Positions 20,675-28,960 of a stretch of DNA of 38,048 bases are shown here, in pieces. Origin of the DNA: JAISGQ01 sp045536305. GTDB taxonomy: Bacteria > Bacillota > Clostridia > Oscillospirales > Acutalibacteraceae. The DNA lies in contig JAZSNH010000073.1 of the NCBI GenBank assembly GCA_045536305.1, positions 1 to 38,048 on the forward strand. The letters run 5' to 3'. The notes beneath the pieces are model-generated. The model made no database searches. It saw only the letters and a program-made list of their open reading frames with translations, and was not told the origin of the DNA. The translations under genes were made by a program, and so were the position numbers. Position 1 is the stretch's first letter, and every line of letters begins with the position of its first letter.

Positions 20675-23593
20675 CTAATTGGTGCGATTTTGCTCGGCTG
20701 CCTTGTCTGATTTGTCGTCATCGGGGCGGATAAATGCCATTTCGCATATATCACCGTCCGAATTTTTATATAAGACGATGACAAATGATATATGCCGCTG
20801 TCTGCCGTTTTCATCGTCCTTGAGACGACAGCGGAAGCGCAGACAGCTACGGCCCTTTTCGTATTCCGAAAGCAGAGCTTCCCTGCTAAGGCATGACAGC
20901 AGCTTGGGCAGACATTCGGGACAGACGGAGAGCGCGGCTTTATCCATATACCCTGTAAAAGAGCCTTCCTGCGGAAGATCACTGCAAAAGCCGAGCGTAT
21001 CAGCAAGAATAAACATCTTGTTTTTCGTTAGATTTGCGAGCAGTATCTGGGGATAAAGCTTTGAGAGAGAGTCCATGATGCTTCTGAACTCTACATTATC
21101 AAGCATAGCGTTGTTTTTTATGGAGGAATAATCGTGGTGCTTGTATCTGTAATCCTCGTTGACCATTTCCTCGGAGAAATAGGCATAATCGTTTTTGCCG
21201 TTGCGCTTTACATGGTAAAGAGCCGTATCGGCGCGCTTATAAAGCGACGCAAAATCGTGAGCCGCTTCATCGGCAAAGGAGATACCGATGCTGCAGTGCA
21301 GAGAACGGTCGTTTTTTTCGCCGATCATTATGGTCGTAAGTCTTCGAAGCAAAGCTGAAACAAGCTTGTCAAGATCATCGATATCCTTATAGTTCGGGAT
21401 AAAAACAAGAAATTCATCGCCGCCGAGTCTGCCCTCCATACCGATGCGCTTGAAGGTTGAGATAAGCTCATCGGAAATAGCGCATATAGCGCGGTCACCC
21501 TGAGCGTGGCCGAGGGTATCGTTGATATATTTAAGGTCATCAAGGTCAATAAGAATAAAGACACTGTTTTTATAGCTTAGCTTGAGTGATTCCTCAATTT
21601 TGTGTTCAATGGTGGTTCTATTATATAAGCCTGTAAGTCCGTCGTTTTCCGCCTGATACAGAATGTTGAGCTGCTTGAGCTTCTTTTCTGTCACATCACT
21701 CAGGGTCATGTGCATTTTTATGTGCTTTGTATACGGGTCGGTAACGAGCTGAACGGAACAGTGTATCCATATCTTGGAGCCGTCATCGAGCACAACAGGC
21801 CAGTCGTCGGAAATACGCCGCTGAGCACTGTTGTAGGCATTGAGCAGGTTTTCAAGGGCAAGGTAGGTTCTGACCCTTCGCTGCTCCTTCTTTTTTGCAA
21901 TGTTTTCGGTAAGCTTTTCAACAGAGCCGGTATATGGCTTATCGAGGAAGGAATCTGTAAAAGGCGCGATAACGCCTATCTGTTTTTCAACGATATTTGC
22001 CGTGAGATCTATTTCAAAAAAGACAGATTCATTGGAAAGTGCTTTGTCGATAGTCTGCCTGTAACGTTCGTGGGATATTTCGCGATCGTGCTGTGCGGTT
22101 ATATCAAGTAATGATACCACCGCGCCAACAGGCCGTCCGCTGTCATCCGGCATGGAGGTGAAGCACACGTCAAACCATCGGTCAACGCCGTCAAGGCAAG
22201 TCATGTGGAGCTTAAACGAGCCGTTTTCCTCGCCGCTTCTAATAAGATTTATAAAATCACCAAGAGGGACAACAAATTCGGGGTGAATAAGCGAAAGATC
22301 AAAAAGAGTGTTGACAGGGTCAATGCAAAATTCGGCAAGACCACCGCGCATAGCTACTTCTGAATTAAGGGCTCGAAGCTCGTTCTTTTCGATATCGTAA
22401 TTAAAAACGATACGTTCGGAATGTTTTCCGACAATGCTCATTATCTTTTCGTTTTTACGGAGCTGTTCCAGCATTTCATGACGTTCGGTAATATCGGTAA
22501 AAACACTTATGAAGCCGACACTGCCGTCCTCGTCGACAAAGCGCGAGGCGACCTCCTGAACTCTTGCCTGAGTGCCGTCCTTTTTATACATCCTGTATTC
22601 AAGGGTGATACGATCGATATTTTCGCTGTCGGCTTTTTTAAGAACAGTCTGAGCGTTGGCAAGATCCTCTTTGTTAATAAGAGTCTGCAGACCGTTTTTG
22701 TGCATCTCATCAATCTCCTGAGAGCTGTAGCCGAACATCTTAAAGAGATTGCCGCTCATATAGGGAATGGGACGCCAGTCAAGATAATACATCACTATCG
22801 CGGCAGGCACCGCATCATAGGTAAATTGCTCATAATAATGCTTTTTCTCAAGCTGCTCGTTGGTCTCGTCGATAGTGCGGATAAGCCTTTCCTCAAGATT
22901 CTTCTGCTCATCGACCTTTCTTGACAAAACGACCGCAAGAATATCGCTGTCGTATGGGTTTTCTATTCTGAGAACAATGGTTTCAAACCAATGCCAGCAA
23001 TTGTCATTTCCGATGCTGCTGTATGTAATGCTTACGGTTTCTCCGCTGTTATCAAGGGAATTGCAGAGATTCTTCGGCGAAAGAGTTTCCAGCAGATTAA
23101 CGCTGTGTGAAGAAGCGGCTATTGATGCCGATTTGTTCAAAAGTTCGGAAAATACGGTTGTATTGCTGTCTATATCCTTTGAATAATCGGCATACTGGAT
23201 TATGTTGCAGATATCCTTTGAAAGGTTGCAGGTTACAACAAGGGGATATATGGATTTTAGCACACCGAAAAGAGCACCGCCTTCAAAAAGACTGCGCTTT
23301 TTATCCTCGATATCCGATAAATCGGTATGAGTGCTTTCAAAATTGCGCTCGATCGAAACAACGGGAATTTTGGAAAGAGCGGTATCGGCAGATGCTTTTT
23401 GCAGGAGCGCTGTTTTGTTGGAAGCATCGGTAATAATAAGGTCAACGGATGACGTGCGTAAAATAGCTGTCAATTCGTCGATATTTGAGACTGTGAGAAA
23501 ATTAACATTATCACAGATGAATGCAGAAAAACATTTTGCATCAGACGGTGAAATGTTCAATAAAAGTATCGATTTATGACTGATATTCGGCAT
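20675..23593 (-). CDS. Multi-PAS diguanylate cyclase (GGDEF) with receiver-like N-terminus
   Basis: 972 aa. Residues 1-~110 look like a CheY-type receiver (SILLLNISPSDAKCFSAFIC, DLIITDAS) but the usual phospho-Asp context is not clean. About three PAS-like modules follow (PAS 1 near 255-375 with GYSSQEIDEMHKNGLQTLIN and a FISVFTDITERHEML end; PAS 2 near 390-505 ending VSLLDITAQHD; PAS 3 near 510-640 ending MTLSDVTEKKLK). The GGDEF domain at about 645-805 has DGLTGLYNR, DLDDLKYINDTLGHAQGDR and RLGGDEFLVF, so the active site is intact; no RxxD inhibitory I-site is seen ahead of it. About 165 residues after it form an extra unassigned domain. No EAL domain and no membrane helix, so it is a cytoplasmic c-di-GMP producer with sensor inputs. 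AAAGGACAG precedes the ATG. Confidence 0.92.
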   Translation of the reverse strand: MPNISHKSILLLNISPSDAKCFSAFICDNVNFLTVSNIDELTAILRTSSVDLIITDASNKTALLQKASADTALSKIPVVSIERNFESTHTDLSDIEDKKRSLFEGGALFGVLKSIYPLVVTCNLSKDICNIIQYADYSKDIDSNTTVFSELLNKSASIAASSHSVNLLETLSPKNLCNSLDNSGETVSITYSSIGNDNCWHWFETIVLRIENPYDSDILAVVLSRKVDEQKNLEERLIRTIDETNEQLEKKHYYEQFTYDAVPAAIVMYYLDWRPIPYMSGNLFKMFGYSSQEIDEMHKNGLQTLINKEDLANAQTVLKKADSENIDRITLEYRMYKKDGTQARVQEVASRFVDEDGSVGFISVFTDITERHEMLEQLRKNEKIMSIVGKHSERIVFNYDIEKNELRALNSEVAMRGGLAEFCIDPVNTLFDLSLIHPEFVVPLGDFINLIRSGEENGSFKLHMTCLDGVDRWFDVCFTSMPDDSGRPVGAVVSLLDITAQHDREISHERYRQTIDKALSNESVFFEIDLTANIVEKQIGVIAPFTDSFLDKPYTGSVEKLTENIAKKKEQRRVRTYLALENLLNAYNSAQRRISDDWPVVLDDGSKIWIHCSVQLVTDPYTKHIKMHMTLSDVTEKKLKQLNILYQAENDGLTGLYNRTTIEHKIEESLKLSYKNSVFILIDLDDLKYINDTLGHAQGDRAICAISDELISTFKRIGMEGRLGGDEFLVFIPNYKDIDDLDKLVSALLRRLTTIMIGEKNDRSLHCSIGISFADEAAHDFASLYKRADTALYHVKRNGKNDYAYFSEEMVNEDYRYKHHDYSSIKNNAMLDNVEFRSIMDSLSKLYPQILLANLTKNKMFILADTLGFCSDLPQEGSFTGYMDKAALSVCPECLPKLLSCLSREALLSEYEKGRSCLRFRCRLKDDENGRQRHISFVIVLYKNSDGDICEMAFIRPDDDKSDKAAEQNRTN

Positions 23594-23830
23594 TTAATCT
23601 GTCCTTTCTCACGAGAATATGCATATTTTTTGCATGTGTTCTTTTAACATGAAAACAAAGAATATATCCCAATAATCCATAATTATTATCAAGTATATAC
23701 CTGTAGTTTTTCAATTTCAATTGCCTTGAGATAAACTTGGAACCTTGCTCAAAAAACAATCTGTCAATCTGTGCAAGATCAATGAGAAAAATTTCGCACA
23801 AGCAAGAATCACAATGCAAAAACAAAGGGA
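23594..23830. other. Intergenic region upstream of divergent GGDEF and GNAT genes
   Basis: Apart from the promoter at 23831-23859, this stretch shows no gene. It contains AT-rich sequence, a CATG-N11-CATG dyad near 23633-23651, and a minus-strand frame without ribosome site or family match. It should carry the promoter and operator of the GGDEF gene, which I could not place confidently. Confidence 0.4.
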
Positions 23831-23859
23831 TTGTAGAAAATGATAAAATGTGGTATAAT
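23831..23859 (+). promoter_or_regulatory. Promoter of the GNAT-SDR-PP2C operon
   Basis: TTGTAG at 23831-23836, a 17-base spacer and TATAAT at 23854-23859. Confidence 0.8.
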
Positions 23860-23908
23860 ATATAAAGACTCAAAAAGCCGACGCAGCTGACTGCAGGAGG
23901 AAAGAAAT

Positions 23909-24538
23909 ATGAGTGAAACGGAAAAGGACATAAGGATCGTTCCGGCGGCGATGGAATATGCCGATTCCTATAACGAGACACTTAACGAGGTAGCTCGTGA
24001 AGGAAAATTTCTTTCGGTAACGAATGGGTATGAAAAGTCTGAATCGAGAGCATTTCTGGCAGATTGTATCGCAAAAGGCTATCCGTCATATTTTGTGCTT
24101 GACGAAAACGACAGAGTCGTAGGCTGGTGCGATATCGTGCTCAGAAGTGAATATGATGACGCAGTAACAGGCAGCATCGGAATAGGACTTCTTGAGGAAT
24201 ACAGGAACGCAGGAGTCGGAAGACTGCTGATGCACACGGTCATGAAGGCCGGAGAAAGATACGGCTTTGAACGGATAATCCTCGATGTTCGGAAAACAAA
24301 CGAAAGAGCTATCCATGTGTACGAGATTCTTGGCTTCGAGTATGATCATTTGCGCGATTCTACCATGAAGATCGATGATGAGGCCGTTGAGATAATTCGC
24401 ATGAAGAAGGATATTGCGGTAATGGAGGAAGAGAACACCGAAAATACAGGCAAGTCAGGCTGTTCGCTGTGGCTGCCGATAATTTTTGGAGGCTGTATCA
24501 TCGGCACGGCCGCAGCGCTTCTCTGCATACTGCTGTAA
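23909..24538 (+). CDS. GNAT N-acetyltransferase with C-terminal membrane helix
   Basis: 209 aa. The acetyl-CoA-binding core is complete: VVGWCDIVLR (about 71-80), then IGIGLLEEYRNAGVGRLLMH near 92-111 with the R/Q-x-x-G-x-G/A pyrophosphate loop, and ILDVRKTNERAIHVYEILGF near 126-145. This resembles RimI/YhhY-like acetyltransferases acting on protein amino termini or small amines. Unusually, residues ~187-209 form a hydrophobic helix (LWLPIIFGGCIIGTAAALLC) that would tether the enzyme to the membrane by its tail. AGGAGG is eight bases before the ATG. The SDR gene begins 11 bases after the stop, with AAGGAG overlapping it. Confidence 0.9.
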   Translation: MSETEKDIRIVPAAMEYADSYNETLNEVAREGKFLSVTNGYEKSESRAFLADCIAKGYPSYFVLDENDRVVGWCDIVLRSEYDDAVTGSIGIGLLEEYRNAGVGRLLMHTVMKAGERYGFERIILDVRKTNERAIHVYEILGFEYDHLRDSTMKIDDEAVEIIRMKKDIAVMEEENTENTGKSGCSLWLPIIFGGCIIGTAAALLCILL

Positions 24539-24548
24539 GGAGAAAAAG

Positions 24549-25292
24549 ATGAGCTTTATGGGGAAAAAGACCGCTCTTGTAACAGGTGCATCGGGCGGCA
24601 TAGGAAGTGCGGCAGTCAGAGCTCTTGCAGAAGAATACTGTGTTGCCGTTCACTACAACACGGGTAAGGAACAGGCGCAAAAGCTTTGCCGTGAGCTCAA
24701 CGCATCGGGTGCTGTGACCGCACCGTTTGGATGCGATATTTCGGACAGCGCACAGGTTGCTGCGATGTTTGCGGATATAAAAAGACAGCTTGGAAGCGTG
24801 GATCTGCTTGTCAACAATGCAGCCATCGCTCTCAATAAGCTCCTTATCGATGTAACAGATGAGGAATGGCACAGAGTTATCGGAACGAATCTTGACGGAT
24901 GCTTTTACTGCTGCCGTGAGGCTCTGCGTGATATGGTGAATAAAAAAAGCGGAGCGATCATAAACATATCATCGATATGGGGTATAGCGGGTGCATCCTG
25001 TGAGTCGGTTTATTCGGCGGCAAAATCGGGAGTCATAGGACTTACAAAGGCGCTTGCAAAGGAATACGGACTGTCGGGTATAAGGGTAAACTGTATTGCA
25101 CCGGGTGTAATAGATACAAAAATGAATTCAAATTTATCTTCGGAAGCCTTAAACGATCTCAAGGAACAGACTCCCCTCGGAAGGCTCGGGACTGCTGAGG
25201 ATATATCGGAATGCATTTTGTTTCTTGCTTCGGAAAAAGCTTCTTTTATAACAGGACAGGTAATCAGCCCGAATGGCGGTATAATAATCTGA
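24549..25292 (+). CDS. Short-chain dehydrogenase/reductase, FabG-like
   Basis: 247 aa, standard length for classical SDR. GASGGIGSAA at residues 14-23 is the NAD(P)-binding motif, with VNNAAIA near 86, SSIWGIAGASCESVYSAAKS near 138-157 carrying the Ser and YxxxK catalytic residues, and APGVIDTKM near 183. Members reduce 3-oxoacyl-ACP or oxidise hydroxy compounds; whether this is the fatty-acid FabG or a YmfI-type relative is uncertain because no other fab genes are nearby. ATG chosen since AAGGAG lies six bases upstream. Co-transcribed between the GNAT and PP2C genes. Confidence 0.94.
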   Translation: MSFMGKKTALVTGASGGIGSAAVRALAEEYCVAVHYNTGKEQAQKLCRELNASGAVTAPFGCDISDSAQVAAMFADIKRQLGSVDLLVNNAAIALNKLLIDVTDEEWHRVIGTNLDGCFYCCREALRDMVNKKSGAIINISSIWGIAGASCESVYSAAKSGVIGLTKALAKEYGLSGIRVNCIAPGVIDTKMNSNLSSEALNDLKEQTPLGRLGTAEDISECILFLASEKASFITGQVISPNGGIII

Positions 25293-25305
25293 GGTAGTGT
25301 GTGGA

Positions 25306-26097
25306 ATGGACGATATAATTAAAAGCTATGCATCGACTGTTACGGGAAAGCGCAGAGAAAACAATGAAGATTGCTTTTATCTTGACGGCAGCATTTCTCC
25401 GTGCGGAACAAACAGCTATGCCGAAGAAAAACAATCATCTGAATGCATTCAGATATTTGCGGTTTTTGACGGAATGGGCGGTGAAGCCTGCGGAGAGGTA
25501 GCCTCGTCTGTGGCGGCAAAGGCTCTTTTTGAGGCTCATTCAAGCTTTCTTGCCGAAAACAGTGGACCGCTGACAAAGCTTGTGGGCGATTTTTTTAAGG
25601 ATTCAAGCAAGGCGGTAGAAGACAAGGCAAAAGAGCTTGGGAAATTTATAATCGGGACAACCTGTTCTCTTGCGTGTGTATATAAGGGAAAGCTGTTCGC
25701 CGCAAATGTCGGAGACAGCAGAACATATTATTACACAAATGGCAAGCTGGCGCAGATATCGAAGGATCACACAGAGGCACAATATCTGATAGATAAGGGT
25801 GTAATGACCGAAGAAGAGGCAAGAGACAGTGCCGCAAAGCATGGACTGATGCGTTTTCTGGGAATGCCGGAAGATTTCCAGCGACTGGCGGCTTATTATT
25901 CACGCCCCATTATACCGAAAAGCGGAGATGTGCTTTTGCTGTGCAGCGACGGCTTGACCGATATGCTGTATGATGATGATATTGAAAAAATAATTTCAGC
26001 AAGCTCACTGCCTGAAAAAATAGGAGAAGAGCTGACTGCGCTTGCGCTTGAACGAGGCGGGGTAGATAACACAACAGTGGTCGTTGTAAAATTCTGA
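25306..26097 (+). CDS. PP2C-family Ser/Thr protein phosphatase
   Basis: 263 aa. Motifs in order: GKRRENNEDCFYLDG near residues 13-27 (Arg and metal Asp), FAVFDGMGGEACGEVASSVA near 52-71 (metal Asp and DGMGG), VGDSRTYYY near 133, LLCSDGLTD near 208-216, and DNTTVVVV at the end. It hydrolyses phospho-Ser/Thr on proteins with two or three Mn/Mg ions, in the cytoplasm, usually countering a Hanks-type kinase. No PrkC-type kinase is in this window. The ATG at 25306 is preferred because GAGGTAG lies ~9 bases upstream, while the in-frame GTG at 25297 abuts it. Confidence 0.95.
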   Translation: MDDIIKSYASTVTGKRRENNEDCFYLDGSISPCGTNSYAEEKQSSECIQIFAVFDGMGGEACGEVASSVAAKALFEAHSSFLAENSGPLTKLVGDFFKDSSKAVEDKAKELGKFIIGTTCSLACVYKGKLFAANVGDSRTYYYTNGKLAQISKDHTEAQYLIDKGVMTEEEARDSAAKHGLMRFLGMPEDFQRLAAYYSRPIIPKSGDVLLLCSDGLTDMLYDDDIEKIISASSLPEKIGEELTALALERGGVDNTTVVVVKF

Positions 26098-26128
26098 CAA
26101 AGTGTGTTTATTGAAAAGCTGAACAAAT

Positions 26129-26168
26129 AAAAACCAACGGGTGTGCCTGCACACCCGTTGGTTTTTTT
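26129..26168 (+). terminator. Terminator of the GNAT-SDR-PP2C operon
   Basis: AAAACCAACGGGTGTG and CACACCCGTTGGTTTT form a perfect stem around CCTG, followed by TTT. Confidence 0.92.
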
Positions 26169-26200
26169 ACATAAACTATAGCAAAAAGGAGGCTTTTTAT

Positions 26201-27268
26201 ATGAACGAAAACAGATTCAGCGATTATTTTCTCGGAGCAAGCTACAGCGGCGGCTTCTTTTCTTTGTTTGAAAAGGCGTACGATCCTCATAACGGATGGA
26301 CAGCCTGCATAATCAAAGGAGGACCCGGAACGGGAAAATCGTCTCTTATGAAGCGCATAGCAAAAACTGCCGCAGAAAGAGGTGAAAAATGTGAGAGAGC
26401 ATTTTGCTCCTCAGATCCCGAATCGCTTGATGCAGTTATTTTGCCTGACAGAAAATTTATAATTATGGACGGTACAGCACCGCATATCGTAAATGCAGGT
26501 TATCCCGGCGTCTGTGAGTATCTTCTGGACCTTGGAGAATGTTGGGATAAGGCTAAGCTCCTTGCAGACAGGGACAGAATACTCGAATTGACCGATGCCT
26601 GCGGCACCTGTCACAAACAGGCGCAGAAATGTCTTAAGGCGGCAGATGCATTTCGCAGTGCGTATCTTGCAAAGACAGATCCGCTTGTGGACACAGAGAA
26701 GGTCAGGCGTACGGCGGAGCGGCTCAGAGAAAGCTTCCCGAAGCACGGTACGGGTAAATATGTTTCCGAAAGACTGCTTTCGGCAGTGACCAAGGACGGA
26801 GTAAAGGTTTTTGAAAACACCATAAACAATCAGTGCAGTGTATGCGTGCCTATAGATGACCGATGGACACGGTGCGCGTCAATGATCCTCAATCAGCTTA
26901 AAAATATGCTTGCAAAGGACGGCTTTGGACTGATAGTGTGCCGATGCTCACAATCGCCCGATACCGTTGAGCATCTGATAATCCCTGAGGCGCAGATCGC
27001 GTATTCTGCGGCAAATCGGCTGCACAAGGTGGATTCAGGGCGTACTATACACACATCAAGGTTTATGAAAAGGGCATTTTCCGCAGAGGAGAAGAAGGTG
27101 CTTACCGAAAATGAGAAAAACGAAAAGCTAATGACAGAGCAGGCATCCAGACACATGAGAGAGGCAAAAATACTGCATGACGAGCTGGAGCGATATTATA
27201 TTGCCGCAATGGACTTTGGCAAAGTCGAAGAAAGGTGTGAAAATCTCATTGGTGAAATTTTTTCTTAG
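26201..27268 (+). CDS. P-loop ATPase, PRK06851-like
   Basis: 355 aa. YFLGASYSGGFFSLFEKAYD opens the protein, and KGGPGTGKSSLMKRIA near residues 39-54 is a Walker A motif. DRKFIIMDGTAPHIVNAGYP near 90-110 has the Walker B-like hydrophobic strand with Asp, and GVCEYLLDLGECWD follows. This fits the uncharacterised clostridial ATPase family that I know as PRK06851. No membrane helix; many cysteines (about 13), e.g. ACGTCHKQAQKC near 137, which is noteworthy. Start: AAAGGAGG is seven bases before the ATG at 26201. The upstream operon ends at a perfect terminator, so it is a separate transcript, but no promoter was placed. Function unknown. Confidence 0.88.
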   Translation: MNENRFSDYFLGASYSGGFFSLFEKAYDPHNGWTACIIKGGPGTGKSSLMKRIAKTAAERGEKCERAFCSSDPESLDAVILPDRKFIIMDGTAPHIVNAGYPGVCEYLLDLGECWDKAKLLADRDRILELTDACGTCHKQAQKCLKAADAFRSAYLAKTDPLVDTEKVRRTAERLRESFPKHGTGKYVSERLLSAVTKDGVKVFENTINNQCSVCVPIDDRWTRCASMILNQLKNMLAKDGFGLIVCRCSQSPDTVEHLIIPEAQIAYSAANRLHKVDSGRTIHTSRFMKRAFSAEEKKVLTENEKNEKLMTEQASRHMREAKILHDELERYYIAAMDFGKVEERCENLIGEIFS

Positions 27269-27320
27269 ATGAGGATAAATCTGCCTTAAAAACGAAAAGC
27301 CAAAGCAGGGGCTGCAGAAT

Positions 27321-27354
27321 AATAAAAAGTCGGCTTTATAAAAGCCGACTTTTA
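27321..27354 (+). terminator. Terminator of the ATPase gene
   Basis: AAAAGTCGGCTTTT and AAAAGCCGACTTTT are nearly self-complementary around TA, with T-rich flank. It precedes the insertion sequence. Confidence 0.88.
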
Positions 27355-27428
27355 TAACTGGGTGCCGAAAAGGCAAAACATAAACCCCCAGTTAAACTGG
27401 GGGTTGGTAAAGAAATCTTTAGAAAGAG

Positions 27429-27495
27429 AAATATCCTCCTTGTGATAAGATAGGAGTGGTGTGGCAACCACAGAAAGAACACAAGGAGGATATTT
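27429..27495 (+). promoter_or_regulatory. Ribosome-site-sequestering hairpin of tnpA
   Basis: AAATATCCTCCTTGTG (27429-27444) is the exact inverted copy of CACAAGGAGGATATTT (27480-27495), which contains the tnpA ribosome site AAGGAGG. In between GTGGT/ACCAC can form a further stem. IS200 tnpA messages are known to be repressed by such 5' hairpins. Confidence 0.85.
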
Positions 27496-27499
27496 AACA

Positions 27500-27964
27500 A
27501 TGAAAGATATCAATAGTTTAGCACATAGCAAGTGGAGATGCAAATATCATATAGTCTTTGCACCGAAGTACAGAAGACAAGTAATATACGGACAGATAAG
27601 AGCAGATGTAGGAAAAATACTGAGAGACCTATGCAATAGAAAAGGCGTAGAAATAATAGAAGCAGAGTGCTGTCCCGATCATATACATATGCTCGTAGCA
27701 ATTCCACCACATACAAGTGTGTCAGAATTCATGGGATACTTGAAAAGTAAGAGTAGTCTAATGATTTTTGACAAACATGCAAATCTGAAATACAAATACG
27801 GAAACAGGCATTTCTGGTGCAGAGGGTATTATGTAGATACGGTGGGAAAGTATGAAGGAGCAATAAAAGAATACATACAAAACCAGCTACAGGAAGATAT
27901 TGCAAACGACCAGTTAAGCTTTAAGGAGTATCTTGACCCGTTCACGGGTAGCAAGAGTAAATAA
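27500..27964 (+). CDS. tnpA: IS200/IS605-family transposase TnpA
   Basis: 154 aa, normal size. A Y1-type HUH enzyme that cuts and joins single-stranded DNA at the hairpin ends. KYHIVFAPKYRRQVIYGQIR is the classic beginning, CPDHIHMLVAIPPHTSVSEF near 64-83 carries the His-hydrophobic-His metal motif, and YVDTVGKYEGAIKEYIQNQL near 115-140 carries the catalytic Tyr. Start at 27500 is set by AGGAGG eight to thirteen bases upstream. Translation is predicted to be silenced by the 16-bp hairpin at 27429-27495. All motifs are intact, so it may be active. Confidence 0.96.
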   Translation: MKDINSLAHSKWRCKYHIVFAPKYRRQVIYGQIRADVGKILRDLCNRKGVEIIEAECCPDHIHMLVAIPPHTSVSEFMGYLKSKSSLMIFDKHANLKYKYGNRHFWCRGYYVDTVGKYEGAIKEYIQNQLQEDIANDQLSFKEYLDPFTGSKSK

Positions 27965-27973
27965 GGCAAAAAT

Positions 27974-28105
27974 AACAGCCCCCGAGTAGGGGGCTGCCAG
28001 TGACAAGAGTGTGGCTGTCACACCATTCAGTGCCCCTTAAGGGGCTTACAGGTGTTAAGCCCTTATAGGGCTTGAGCAAACCACCGGTTCAACCGGTGGT
28101 TTTGA
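27974..28105 (+). repeat. Cluster of four hairpins at the right end of the IS
   Basis: Four palindromes follow tnpA within 130 bases (27977-27997, ~28034-28047, ~28059-28075, 28080-28100). One at the end is needed for excision; the others may be a terminator and regulatory or antisense RNA structures. Confidence 0.6.
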
Positions 28106-28112
28106 TTTGCGC

Positions 28113-28141
28113 TTGTCTGAAAACAAAGGATGTGATATAAT
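28113..28141 (+). promoter_or_regulatory. Promoter of the acyl-ACP thioesterase gene
   Basis: TTGTCT at 28113-28118, a 17-base spacer and TATAAT at 28136-28141. It starts within a few bases of the inferred IS right end. Confidence 0.8.
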
Positions 28142-28170
28142 ATGCAGCACAAGATGAAAAGAGGGATACA

Positions 28171-28890
28171 ATGGCATTTTCAAAGAAATTCTATATAGGC
28201 TTCAGAGCGGTAAACAGCGATTACAAGCTGAAAAACAGCGAGATGCTGAATCTGTTTGTGGACATGGCAGCAATGCATGCAGAGACCTGCGGCGAGGTTC
28301 TGGGTCAGTCAGAGCGCAGGTGGCTTCTGCACGGGTACAGAGTCAATATACTAAAGCGTCCCGAATATGGCACCGAGATAGAAATATCCACATGGCCGAC
28401 ATATTTTAAAAACATAACATCAACGAGAGAATTTGAGATAAGAGACAGCAAAGGAGAGCTGCTTGTAACCGCGCTTTCCGATTGGTCAAGGGTGGATATC
28501 AACACCAAAAAGCTTGTGAAAATAACCTCGGAAGAGGTTGAGGCATATCACCCTGAACCAACCCATACAAACTACAACACATTTAAAATGCCGCGTATTT
28601 CAGAGCCGCAGTCCTATGACAGTGAGCAAAACTTTTATGCAGACTGGACTTTTATGGATATGTACGGACATCTGAACAATACATACTACATAGATATCGC
28701 GTATCATGCCCTGCCGAAGGAAATAATGCCTCTTGCAGCGGATATGAATTTTGATATTGTGTATAAACAGGAGATCCTTCAAAACACAGAAGTAAAATGT
28801 CTGTACAAAGAAAATGAGAATGAATACACTGTTTCTTTTAAAAGCGCAGATAATGCGGTGCTTTATGCAATCGTAAGATTTTATAAATAG
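28171..28890 (+). CDS. Acyl-ACP thioesterase
   Basis: 239 aa, two tandem hot-dog folds. Residues 1-~130: FYIGFRAVNSDYKLKNSEML is the usual beginning, LFVDMAAMHAETCG the long helix, and RRWLLHGYRVNILKRPEYGT plus STWPTYFKNITSTREFEIRD the first sheet. The second half has WTFMDMYGHLNNTYYIDIAY near residues 161-180, containing the conserved N-x-H-x-N-like NNTYY/DMYGHLNN active-site stretch. It releases fatty acids from acyl carrier protein in the cytoplasm and sets chain length. RBS GAGGG precedes the ATG. Stand-alone gene with promoter and terminator; the GNAT/SDR genes upstream are separate. Confidence 0.92.
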   Translation: MAFSKKFYIGFRAVNSDYKLKNSEMLNLFVDMAAMHAETCGEVLGQSERRWLLHGYRVNILKRPEYGTEIEISTWPTYFKNITSTREFEIRDSKGELLVTALSDWSRVDINTKKLVKITSEEVEAYHPEPTHTNYNTFKMPRISEPQSYDSEQNFYADWTFMDMYGHLNNTYYIDIAYHALPKEIMPLAADMNFDIVYKQEILQNTEVKCLYKENENEYTVSFKSADNAVLYAIVRFYK

Positions 28891-28923
28891 AGAAAGTCAA
28901 GCGGCAACTTTATATAAAACAAC

Positions 28924-28960
28924 AACGCCTTCGGATATTTCCGAAGGCGTTATATTTATT
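28924..28960 (+). terminator. Terminator of the thioesterase gene
   Basis: AACGCCTTCGG and CCGAAGGCGTT form an 11-bp stem around ATATTT, followed by ATATTTATT (weak T-run). Confidence 0.8.

Larger units (their letters stand above)
27357..28110 (+). mobile_element. IS200/IS605-type insertion sequence, tnpA only
   Basis: A HUH transposase gene is flanked by hairpins as expected for this class, which has no terminal inverted repeats and no target duplication. Left: CCCCCAGTttaaACTGGGGG at 27385-27406. Right: CAGCCCCCgagtaGGGGGCTG at about 27977-27997, then GCCCCTTAAGGGGC and AAGCCCTTATAGGGCTT, then ACCACCGGTTCAACCGGTGGT at about 28080-28100. Ends are estimated from hairpin positions only. No TnpB or IscB partner is present, placing it with the single-gene IS200 group. 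Confidence 0.83.

Noticed and set aside
23574..23981. 135-codon minus-strand frame between the GGDEF and GNAT genes
   Set aside because: Starts within the GNAT coding sequence and crosses its promoter, has no ribosome site and no family resemblance.
27357..28110. TnpB or omega-RNA guided nuclease
   Set aside because: No second gene of suitable size or RuvC motif is present; right-end hairpins alone do not suffice.
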